A model generated the notes under the pieces. It saw only the letters and a program-made list of their open reading frames with translations. It did no database searches and was not told where the DNA came from. A stretch of 24,398 bases of DNA from a virus, in IMG/VR virus record IMGVR_UViG_3300030331_000156, positions 1 to 24,398 of that record; one strand, written 5' to 3'. The position numbers and the translations under genes were made by a program. Below are positions 5,554 through 12,752 of the stretch, one piece after another (position 1 is the first letter of the stretch; each line of letters starts with the position of its first letter).

Positions 5554-6004
5554 TTCTTTTTAACATACGATTACCAAACCAAAATGCTATAATCGCAGAA
5601 AACATACTTTGCGTTTCAATGTCCCATGCAGCTACTACACCTTCTAATGGGTCATCACCTTGCTGTATTGCTATATAAACTTGTGTAACTTTAACAAAAG
5701 CAAATACAGAGAACAACAAATACGTTATAACTGGGCGTACTGATGCCTGTAATGCACCTATAAATTTAGAGGAATTATTTTTAGAAAGTTGCTCGGCATG
5801 AGCATAAATAGCTTTTGCTTCGGCTATGTCGGCTTCTGCGTCTAGCTCTTGTATTTTATACTTAGACATTTGTTCGGCATATTTTGCTTTTGCCTCAAGC
5901 ATAAGTAGGTCTTGTTTAAATTTAGCTTTTTTTTCAAAAAAACCTAAAACGCTTGGCAAGAAAGAAGTTCCAAAGCCTAAGAGGCTGCCAAGTAAACTAA
6001 TCAT
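5543..6004 (-). CDS. Holin, GTA-type three-TM family
   Basis: 153 residues. The architecture fits the 'holin of 3TMs' family found in gene transfer agents and marine phages (PF11351-like): a hydrophobic N-terminus ('SLLGSLLGFGTSFLPSVLGF', 3-22), a long charged Ala/Lys/Glu coil (25-75), then 'ASVRPVITYLLFSVFAFVKV' (87-106, TM2) and 'SMFSAIIAFWFGNRMLKR' (133-150, TM3). The ASVRP and W-F-G-N-R motifs are the best family markers. Holins make holes in the inner membrane so that endolysin can act. No endolysin is recognisable nearby. The ATG overlaps the stop of the upstream mini-gene (TAATG), indicating coupled translation. Confidence 0.8.
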   Translation of the reverse strand: MISLLGSLLGFGTSFLPSVLGFFEKKAKFKQDLLMLEAKAKYAEQMSKYKIQELDAEADIAEAKAIYAHAEQLSKNNSSKFIGALQASVRPVITYLLFSVFAFVKVTQVYIAIQQGDDPLEGVVAAWDIETQSMFSAIIAFWFGNRMLKRNGS

Positions 6005-6114
6005 TAATAGCTCATTCTAGTTCTTTTTTTCTTTTTAGTACCCATCTTTTTTGTTTTCTTTTTTGATGGTCTGCCTTTTTTAGAACCATAAGTTCCTTTT
6101 CCCATTGGTGACAT
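6004..6114 (-). CDS. Tiny highly basic protein, 36 residues
   Basis: ATG at 6114 with GGAGAAAG upstream on the minus strand; stop overlaps the holin ATG. More than a third of the residues are Lys or Arg ('SKKGRPSKKKTKKMG', then 'TKKKKRTRMSY'), so it must be natively cationic and probably disordered unless bound to nucleic acid or membrane. It is the last of four basic mini-proteins in a row. No family recognised. A good ribosome binding site and coupling to holin argue that it is real. Confidence 0.65.
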   Translation of the reverse strand: MSPMGKGTYGSKKGRPSKKKTKKMGTKKKKRTRMSY

Positions 6115-6125
6115 ATCTTTCTCCT

Positions 6126-6284
6126 TTATTTTTTAGATTTACGTTTTCTTTTGGCTTTATTTTTTTTGCTGTTTGGAAAACCAGCCTTCATATTTGCATA
6201 AGCCTTTGCAGATATAGTTGATTTTTTCTTAGAACGACTTGTTCCAGCTTTTTTTCTTCTATTTATGTTTCTATATAATGACAT
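6126..6284 (-). CDS. Small basic protein with 'ISAKAYANMKAGFP' motif, 52 residues
   Basis: ATG at 6284 has a perfect GGAGG five bases upstream on the minus strand. The protein starts 'MSLYRNINRRKKAGTSRSKK', continues with a short helix ('STISAKAYANMKAGFP') and ends in a Lys/Arg run. The central motif is one I associate with small proteins seen repeatedly in marine phage genomes near the lysis region; this is recollection, not a search. A role in DNA condensation or virion interior is plausible but unproven. Confidence 0.7.
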   Translation of the reverse strand: MSLYRNINRRKKAGTSRSKKKSTISAKAYANMKAGFPNSKKNKAKRKRKSKK

Positions 6285-6294
6285 TTAGTCCTCC

Positions 6295-6465
6295 TTATTT
6301 GCCAACTTTTTTCATAGCTTCTTTATGTGCTTTTGTAAAAGTATGACCTCTACGCATTAAACTACGCATAAGTGTCATGTGTTTACTTGTATGATGTTTA
6401 CTATGTCTTTTTAAAGTGTCTTTTTGTCTTTGTGTAAGTGGTTTTAATGGTTTTGATTTTTTCAT
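6295..6465 (-). CDS. Small basic His/Met-rich protein, 56 residues
   Basis: ATG at 6465 with GGAGG upstream; ten bases separate its stop from the next gene's ATG. The sequence is two helices rich in Lys, Arg and His: 'LTQRQKDTLKRHSKHHTSKH' (residues 9-28) and 'MTLMRSLMRRGHTFTKAHKE' (30-49), ending 'AMKKVGK'. The H-S-K-H-H-T-S-K-H-M block is distinctive and of a type recurrent in marine phages, including cyanophages, with no known function. Histidine spacing might allow metal binding, though it is more likely part of an amphipathic helix. Confidence 0.72.
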   Translation of the reverse strand: MKKSKPLKPLTQRQKDTLKRHSKHHTSKHMTLMRSLMRRGHTFTKAHKEAMKKVGK

Positions 6466-6475
6466 GTTTACCTCC

Positions 6476-6763
6476 TTAACATTTCCATCTACGCCTTGCT
6501 TGACGAATACGAGAGTTAGGGTTGTTTCTAGTCTTTGCAGAACTGCGTTTTAACTGCCCTAAAGACCTTGCACAATAAGATTTTCTTCTTTTAGCTGCTT
6601 TGCTACCCTTTTTTACTTTTCCTGTTACAGCACCCTTTAATTTTGATTTTGGATTTGCTCTGCGATAAGCACGAATACCTTTTCGTGTCATACCAGCACC
6701 AGATTTAGTTGGTCTATAATTACCGCCTTTGCCTGTTGTCCTTCTTATATTTTTTTGTGCCAT
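6476..6763 (-). CDS. Basic phage protein, DUF6321 / PM2 P5-like
   Basis: 95 residues from ATG 6763 (AGGA six bases upstream); an in-frame ATG at 6781 lies over the end of the preceding gene and lacks a binding site. Recognisable blocks are 'SGAGMTRKGIRAYRRANPKS', 'GSKAAKRRKSYCARSLGQLK' and the end 'NNPNSRIRQARRRWKC'. This combination occurs in a small phage family that I recall as DUF6321, with similarity to structural protein P5 of phage PM2; the name is from memory. The two conserved cysteines and the terminal R-W-K-C are typical. A virion or DNA-associated role is inferred from charge and position in the late operon. Confidence 0.72.
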   Translation of the reverse strand: MAQKNIRRTTGKGGNYRPTKSGAGMTRKGIRAYRRANPKSKLKGAVTGKVKKGSKAAKRRKSYCARSLGQLKRSSAKTRNNPNSRIRQARRRWKC

Positions 6764-6771
6764 GTTAAATC

Positions 6772-7185
6772 CTATAAACAAGTACCAACTTTTCTTAAAG
6801 TATCAAAAACCTCTGCAAATGTCACTCTTTCGTTATCAAGTGTCATTTGTTCTTCATATATTTTTTTTGTAGATTTTAAGTTATCTGGTAACATAAAGTA
6901 AATTAAACGTTTATCTAATGCCACTAATGCTAATACATCACATTGTACTTTAGATATTGGTGTTTTTTGTCCACCAAAATTTGTTTGAAAATTATATCGT
7001 GCAACACTTTTGCCTTTGTCAAAATGAGGTCTTTGTGTTGCTTTTACTTGTATTCTTATTGGTTTTGTTTGCAGCCATGCAAGTAGATCGTAACCAACTT
7101 TAGAAACAATATCATTATTTATGCCATAGCCTTGCAAAACAGAACTTGCTAATAGTTCTCCTTGCAAACCCACCCTTGTTGACAT
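6772..7185 (-). CDS. PD-(D/E)XK endonuclease-like protein
   Basis: 137 residues. The N-terminal 'GLQGELLASSVLQGYG' carries the first acidic residue (E10), 'GYDLLAW' the metal-binding D33, and 'IRIQVKATQRP' the Q46-x-K48 pair. This E...D...QxK order is that of small PD-(D/E)XK nucleases of the group I intron/PF11645 and resolvase-like type. It could resolve branched DNA before packaging, trim DNA during head filling, or be a relic homing endonuclease. It sits in the late operon between a small membrane protein (overlapping by 3 bases) and the basic mini-proteins rather than with the replication genes. A weak ribosome binding site and overlap suggest coupled, moderate expression. Confidence 0.65.
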   Translation of the reverse strand: MSTRVGLQGELLASSVLQGYGINNDIVSKVGYDLLAWLQTKPIRIQVKATQRPHFDKGKSVARYNFQTNFGGQKTPISKVQCDVLALVALDKRLIYFMLPDNLKSTKKIYEEQMTLDNERVTFAEVFDTLRKVGTCL

Positions 7186-7186
7186 T

Positions 7187-7354
7187 TTAAATAAACGCTA
7201 TTTTTAATAATAAGCCTATTGTTGATGCACTTGCACCAATCATTATTGCTTCTATTCTATATAATCGTCTATCTATTGCTTCATACCTATCAGAACAAGC
7301 GTCAACATGGTCATCAATTTTTTGGTTTACAGTTGCGGTTGTTGGTTTAGGCAT
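7187..7354 (-). CDS. Small coil plus C-terminal TM protein, 55 residues
   Basis: ATG at 7354 with AAGGA upstream on the minus strand. Residues 8-35 are a polar helix ('VNQKIDDHVDACSDRYEAID' and then 'RRLYRI') and residues 36-55 a hydrophobic segment ('AIMIGASASTIGLLLKIAFI') at the very C-terminus. This is the XhlA-like layout of phage accessory lysis or tail-tip membrane proteins. It overlaps the next gene's ATG by 3 bases. Function is inferred only from topology. Confidence 0.65.
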   Translation of the reverse strand: MPKPTTATVNQKIDDHVDACSDRYEAIDRRLYRIEAIMIGASASTIGLLLKIAFI

Positions 7355-7366
7355 GTTTGTTCCTTA

Positions 7367-7822
7367 TTATATTTGCGTTACAGAAACATTAGAGGTATGA
7401 CTTGCAGCACTTGTAGATGCAGCCCCTCTAGTGCAACCTGTAAGATTTGTTCCGTCTACTCCAGTGTAAGTAATTTTTTCATCACCTATTTGCACAGTGC
7501 CAGACGCTGTAAATGGATTTGAACTAACAACAGGAATAGTTGTTACAGAGTCATTAATATCAGATGTAAGATTATTCATACCTTTAAAATCTGTATTAGC
7601 TGACCATGAAGAACCATCATGTTTGTATTTCCAACCCCAATAATCTGATTTAGAATCTACTCCAGTATGCAGTATTGCATTACTTGTATTACAATCTGAT
7701 ATAATAAGTTCTGGCGTGCCACCTTCACTAATTGTAGTTTCTGTGGAAGTAATATCTACAGTTTTACTATCTGTTAAATAATAAAGACTAATATTAGTTC
7801 CTTTTCTTACTATTGTTTGCAT
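7367..7822 (-). CDS. Small virion protein with a beta 'TGCTRG' module
   Basis: 151 residues, AAGGAG upstream of ATG 7822. The first half is polar and strand-rich, with a Trp/Tyr patch ('SDYWGWKYKHDGSSW'). The second half contains the phage virion module running from 'VTTIPVVSSNPFTASGTVQI' through 'GDEKITYTGVDGTNLTGCTR' to 'AASHTSNVSV', a strand-loop-strand unit seen in many tail and baseplate proteins. It lies directly after the tail fibre gene with 10 bases between and probably forms part of the fibre tip or its attachment. Exact role not known. Confidence 0.65.
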   Translation of the reverse strand: MQTIVRKGTNISLYYLTDSKTVDITSTETTISEGGTPELIISDCNTSNAILHTGVDSKSDYWGWKYKHDGSSWSANTDFKGMNNLTSDINDSVTTIPVVSSNPFTASGTVQIGDEKITYTGVDGTNLTGCTRGAASTSAASHTSNVSVTQI

Positions 7823-7832
7823 TGTTTACTCC

Positions 7833-10800
7833 TTATTGAATTAGTATTTTTGTTGCAGATAATGCTTTACCTACTGTTACTGAGCCTAAAGTATCTGCAC
7901 TTGTGCTAAGTGAACCATCACTTTGAGCAAAATATGTTTCACCTGCTGTCAGCCCACTTTGTTGAGCATCTATTTGCCCCATTGTTGCTACTTCTACTTG
8001 TGCGTTGTCTGCAACTGTTTTAGTAGCAATTCCTATAAAACCTTTTCCGCTTGTTGGAAATGTTGTTGTTGTTCTTGAACCTGCAGGGTGTATTCCATAA
8101 GTTTCAATGTCATTAGCATTATCTTCATAGGCAGCTAACATTCTGTAATTTTGAGTTGCACCTGCTTGAGCTATAGATGTAAAGAAATTATTTGCAACAC
8201 TATTAAGGGCAACATCTGAACCTTTAGTAATTTTATATCCAACAACTTCTCCAGATGCTTCTTCTAAAGTAAATTCATTATATTTAATATGATTGCTACC
8301 ATCTCTGTAAAGTAAAGGTACAGTTAACATATCTACTTTTTTTGGTATTGCAGGATTATTAGAACCACTAATTGTATTATTATTAGCAGAACTACTCTCT
8401 CCTGTTTCATAACCTATTGTTACTGTTCTATCAGAAGCAACTTTAATTCCCCTTAATATTAATGGACTTGTCCTATAGGCTTGAACAAATATATCTGCAG
8501 GCTCTACATAACATAAAGAATCTTGTTGATAACCGTGGTATATGGTATCATCTTCAAATTCAACTTTACTTCCAAAAGTTAATGTAGTGTCTGAAAGAGT
8601 TGCACCAATAGCTTGCCCATCATTTGTGCTACTATCTTTATATGTAAATAAAAATTTATCATTACCAAAAGATACATCAATGACATCACTAGCACCCTCT
8701 GATTGAACAACTTGTGCTGCACCAAAACTAGGTGTTGTTCCTGATATAGAGCCTACATAAGCTGTTGGATAACTACTATTAGACTGGTCACGAGTATATA
8801 CAACAAACTTACTATTTGTAGTATCATAACATACATTAATATTTGTTCCTGTATTATTGCTATCATCAATAATTACTTCACTTCCTACTGTAACAGAACT
8901 TGCTCCTATTGTTAAAACTCTACATCTTAAATCATTGTTATTTGGGTCTGAAGCATAAACATATAAAACTTTTGCGTTTGTTACGTCATATTCAACTACT
9001 ACCTGTTTACAATCATCACTTGTAGCACTTATTGTTTGAGTCGCTGTAACTGCAACAGCATTATCAGAACCAACACTTACTACTTTTACTTGCGGCACAT
9101 TATTGTCTAAGTAAGCTACAACAAATCTATCTACGTTTGCATCATAGGTAACAGATATTCTATCAGCAGAATCTCCGTCTAATATTTCAGTAGCAGAACC
9201 TTTAGAATGAGTATATGTTGCTGTACTTGATGTTGGCATTAAAAAATCACCATCTGCTTCAACAAATACAGGTTTGCCTGCGGTTACTGCACCTTCTGCT
9301 GTACCATATAGATAACCTTCGTTTTCCAATAATTGTATTTCTGTAGCTGAAATAGCTCTACCAAGATATTGTTCTCCTGTAGAACTGCCTGTTAATCCAA
9401 TAGCACCTGCACCATTTGTAAAGTAATGGTCACCAATATTAAGAGAAGAATGTCCTGTGCTTGTACCACCAATAACATTTATTTTACCTGTAGCAGTATC
9501 AGATATTGCTTCAGCAGCTATGCCTAAATAGTTTCCGTTGTCTAAATTTGATGTTGTAGTTGAAGCATGATAGAAACTAAGGTAAACAACTTTATTGCTA
9601 TCTCCTGTATCATATAAACCAAATAAAGCACCTTTACCTACACCAGCAGAAGCACTGCCTGACCTCACGATATGATAATTAGCAGATACCTCTACAGCAC
9701 TTCCTACACTAAATGAAGAAGCACTTGGGGTAATAACAACATAAGTTAAATCATTTCCATCATCATTATCTCGATAAACAAAATATATTTTATTTTGATC
9801 TTCAAAATAAACCATATCGAAATATTCATAATCAGCACTTGTATTTTTAATACTAGCAGGAGTTGTAAAAGATATAGAGTTAGTTCCTGAATTTACAGTA
9901 CCTATAGCCCCTTTTAATTCTGTATCTGTTGAATTTTCATAAGCTAAAAATACTTTATTATTTGTAGTATCATAAGTTAAAGATGTAGTACCACCTGCAT
10001 CTCCACTATCTACAACAACGTCAGAACCGACTGTTAAAGTAGGAGAACCTGAAGTTCCTGAAGATTGTATAACATTAACAGTGGTATATCCACTATTAGA
10101 ATTATCTTTATATGCTAAAATTGTTCTATTAGTATCTGGATCAAAAACTAAACCTACTCTATATCCTACTTGTTGACCTGAGTGTATTGTAGAAGCACTA
10201 CCTGTAGTATATGTTGTGCCACTAATATGTATTGGTATAGCATAAAAATTACCACTTCCGTCTGTAGCATCTGTATATGTTGCTATTAGATAATTAGTGC
10301 TTGTATCAAAAGCTAGTTTTACTGCACCACTATATGTTCCTGATTGGTCTTCACCAAAAGTATCTACTGCTGTGCTAAAACCGCTAAATGTATTATCAGA
10401 ACCTATTGTAGCAGTTCTTAATTGTATATTACCGCTTCCTGCAGAACCTGCTTGGTATGTAGCGTGAATACGACCATTACCTGCAGCAAGAGCCAATCCA
10501 TCTCCTGTTGTTGCAGCAGAATTTAAAACTTCTGGAGTACCCCATGTTACAGTTCCCTCATTCCATGTTCCTGCTACTATAGTAGGATAACTACTATTAG
10601 AAGTATCTCTATATAACATAACATATTTTCCAGAAGTAGGTTCGTATTCTGTAATAACAGTAGAACCGCTAGTATCTGAGCCGTCTAAGTCTGCTAGTTT
10701 TGTAGATGGATTAGAGGCTACTGTTGTAGTTTCAGCAACTTCTTTTGCTTTACCTGCAGCAGTAAGTACAACTGGTTTTCTAATAGCTATATCACCATCT

Positions 10801-12743
10801 GCAACCATATTTACAACACCGCCTGCTACTACATTAGTTAATTGAGAACCATCAACTGCAGGTAGTTTTGCAGAACCATCTAATTGGACAGCATTATTTG
10901 CAGATGTTCCAAAAGAAAAATTTAAACGAGCATCAGCAACAGTGCCAGAAAGTTGACTTGCATCAATAGTTTTGTTTGTTAAAGTTTGTGTTGCAGTTGT
11001 ACCAACAATTTCTTGGTCACCACCAGCAGGTAAAGTAAGTGCATTTGTTACACCTGCCGAATGTGGTTGTGCTTGTATTGTTTGTGCGTGTGCATTAGAG
11101 CTTTCACAATAAAAATTAATTTTAGATACTGCACCTGTGCCTGTTCTTATATCAATTAATCCATCTGATACAGTAACACCACCTGATGAACCATTACCAT
11201 CAAGATTAATTTTACCACTACCATTAGGTAAAATATCAATATCAGCATTAGATGTAGATACAATGTTTTGACCATTAATATCTAAATCGCCACCTAATTG
11301 TGGGCTTGTATCTTCTGAAAGATTTGACAAAAAGCCACTAGCTGTAAAAGCAGCTTGTACCCATGCACTTGATGAATTTCTTACAAATAATTGGTTTGAT
11401 GTTGTATTAAAATATAAAGCACCTGTTACCAAAGCATCACCATCATTATCAACAGTAGGTGCTGAAGATTTTGCACCTAAATATCTGTCATCAAAACTAT
11501 CTAATGATGCAGCAGCAGACGCAGCACTAGAAGCTGCGTTACTAGCTTGGGTTGTAGCAGTTGTTGCTGAATTTGCAGCGTTTGTAGCTGATGTAGCAGC
11601 TTGTGAAGCTGATGTTGCGGCAGCTGTACCTGAACCAGCTATGTCATCTACATATTTTTTTCTAGCAGCGTCACCATCTGCTGTAGGTGCGGCAAGACCT
11701 GTAATCTTGTTATCACCCATAGCAATGTTGCCAGACAATGTACCACCACTTAAATTAAGTTTTAGTGCGTCAGCAGTATCTACATAGGCTTTTCTTGCAG
11801 CGTCATTTGCACCTGATGGAGCAGCTAAGTTTGTTAAACTATTTGAGTCAAGGTTTATATCACCTGTCATAGTACCACCTGCAAGTGGTAATTTAGCAGC
11901 TATTGAATTTGTTACAGTTGTTGAAAAACTAGCATCATCACCTAATGCTGCAGCTAATTCATTTAATGTATTTAATGTTGATGGTGCGCTGTCAACTAAT
12001 GCTGATACTTCAGTGTCAACATAGCCTTTTGTTGCTGCATCTGTAGAGCCAGAGGGCGTGGCAAGTCCTGTGATTGTTTGTGAGGTTGTACTATCCATAT
12101 CAAGTGTGCCATTTATGGTTACATTGTTAAATGTTGATGTACCACTTGACGCTGTAATATTTCCTGTAACATCACCTGTAACATTACCTGTTACATTACC
12201 TGTTACATTACCTGTTAGGTTGCCTGTGACATTTCCAGTTACATTACCTGTAATATCTCCAGCAAAGTTTGTATTAGCTGTAATAACTGTGCCTGTAATA
12301 GCTGCAGGAGTATTTGCACCTATAACGCCATCTATATTACCACCTGATATTGTTACAGTAGAACCTAAGTTAGCAGTGCTAGAAGCTGATAAGGTTGTAA
12401 ATGCTCCTGTACTTGCACTAGAGCCACCAATAGATGTTCCGTCTATTGCACCACCATTTATATCTACTTTAGCTATTGTAACAGAACCTGTGCCGTTAGG
12501 AGTAAGATTTAGGTCACCATTAGTATCTAAAGTAACAATAGTGTTACCATCTAGGTGTAAATTGTCTATTTTAAGAGTAGATAATACTTCATTACCTAAA
12601 TTAAGATCAGCAAGTTGTGACATGAGTTCACGAATAGCATTATTAATATTAGATGGTGCTGTACCTTCAGCAATACTAATACTATTTAAGTCAGTATTAT
12701 TTGCTGCGTTTGCATCAAACTGTGATATTTTCGTTTTTGCCAT
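7833..12743 (-). CDS. Giant modular tail fibre protein, 1636 residues
   Basis: Modules in order are: a short N-terminal region (1-50); beta-rich 'LTPNGTGSVTI' units; a ladder of V/L-TGN repeats (164-197); three copies of the '[KR]-Y-VD' hinge ('DAATKGYVDT', 'DAARKAYVDT', 'DAARKKYVDD'; around 236, 314 and 358); an Ala/Ser/Thr-rich helical shaft (367-414); and 'DDRYLGAKSSAPTVDNDGDA', common in fibres (418-437). Then come two large beta modules. Each opens with a 'GKPVFV.ADG' type strap (650-665 and 1152-1165), runs through repeats with 'VFLAY.D'-like strands (690-1071 and 1176-1555) and closes with a 68-residue cap (1072-1139 and 1569-1636) ending in 'GRAISATEIQL' or 'GKALSATKILI'. I count about seven repeats in the first module, which fits a beta-propeller. 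The role is host recognition. GGAGTAAA precedes the ATG. Confidence 0.88.
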   Translation of the reverse strand: MAKTKISQFDANAANNTDLNSISIAEGTAPSNINNAIRELMSQLADLNLGNEVLSTLKIDNLHLDGNTIVTLDTNGDLNLTPNGTGSVTIAKVDINGGAIDGTSIGGSSASTGAFTTLSASSTANLGSTVTISGGNIDGVIGANTPAAITGTVITANTNFAGDITGNVTGNVTGNLTGNVTGNVTGNVTGDVTGNITASSGTSTFNNVTINGTLDMDSTTSQTITGLATPSGSTDAATKGYVDTEVSALVDSAPSTLNTLNELAAALGDDASFSTTVTNSIAAKLPLAGGTMTGDINLDSNSLTNLAAPSGANDAARKAYVDTADALKLNLSGGTLSGNIAMGDNKITGLAAPTADGDAARKKYVDDIAGSGTAAATSASQAATSATNAANSATTATTQASNAASSAASAAASLDSFDDRYLGAKSSAPTVDNDGDALVTGALYFNTTSNQLFVRNSSSAWVQAAFTASGFLSNLSEDTSPQLGGDLDINGQNIVSTSNADIDILPNGSGKINLDGNGSSGGVTVSDGLIDIRTGTGAVSKINFYCESSNAHAQTIQAQPHSAGVTNALTLPAGGDQEIVGTTATQTLTNKTIDASQLSGTVADARLNFSFGTSANNAVQLDGSAKLPAVDGSQLTNVVAGGVVNMVADGDIAIRKPVVLTAAGKAKEVAETTTVASNPSTKLADLDGSDTSGSTVITEYEPTSGKYVMLYRDTSNSSYPTIVAGTWNEGTVTWGTPEVLNSAATTGDGLALAAGNGRIHATYQAGSAGSGNIQLRTATIGSDNTFSGFSTAVDTFGEDQSGTYSGAVKLAFDTSTNYLIATYTDATDGSGNFYAIPIHISGTTYTTGSASTIHSGQQVGYRVGLVFDPDTNRTILAYKDNSNSGYTTVNVIQSSGTSGSPTLTVGSDVVVDSGDAGGTTSLTYDTTNNKVFLAYENSTDTELKGAIGTVNSGTNSISFTTPASIKNTSADYEYFDMVYFEDQNKIYFVYRDNDDGNDLTYVVITPSASSFSVGSAVEVSANYHIVRSGSASAGVGKGALFGLYDTGDSNKVVYLSFYHASTTTSNLDNGNYLGIAAEAISDTATGKINVIGGTSTGHSSLNIGDHYFTNGAGAIGLTGSSTGEQYLGRAISATEIQLLENEGYLYGTAEGAVTAGKPVFVEADGDFLMPTSSTATYTHSKGSATEILDGDSADRISVTYDANVDRFVVAYLDNNVPQVKVVSVGSDNAVAVTATQTISATSDDCKQVVVEYDVTNAKVLYVYASDPNNNDLRCRVLTIGASSVTVGSEVIIDDSNNTGTNINVCYDTTNSKFVVYTRDQSNSSYPTAYVGSISGTTPSFGAAQVVQSEGASDVIDVSFGNDKFLFTYKDSSTNDGQAIGATLSDTTLTFGSKVEFEDDTIYHGYQQDSLCYVEPADIFVQAYRTSPLILRGIKVASDRTVTIGYETGESSSANNNTISGSNNPAIPKKVDMLTVPLLYRDGSNHIKYNEFTLEEASGEVVGYKITKGSDVALNSVANNFFTSIAQAGATQNYRMLAAYEDNANDIETYGIHPAGSRTTTTFPTSGKGFIGIATKTVADNAQVEVATMGQIDAQQSGLTAGETYFAQSDGSLSTSADTLGSVTVGKALSATKILIQ
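12153..12254 (-). repeat. 12-base ladder coding for TGNV repeats in the tail fibre
   Basis: On the plus strand the unit is close to 'acattacctgtt', repeated about eight times with drift ('cctgtaacatca', 'cctgttacatta', 'cctgtgacattt'). It codes for T-G-N-V/L/I/D steps at fibre residues 164-197. Three central units are nearly identical, so the tract can slip and change fibre length by multiples of four residues without breaking the frame. Confidence 0.85.
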
Positions 12744-12752
12744 GTTTTACTC

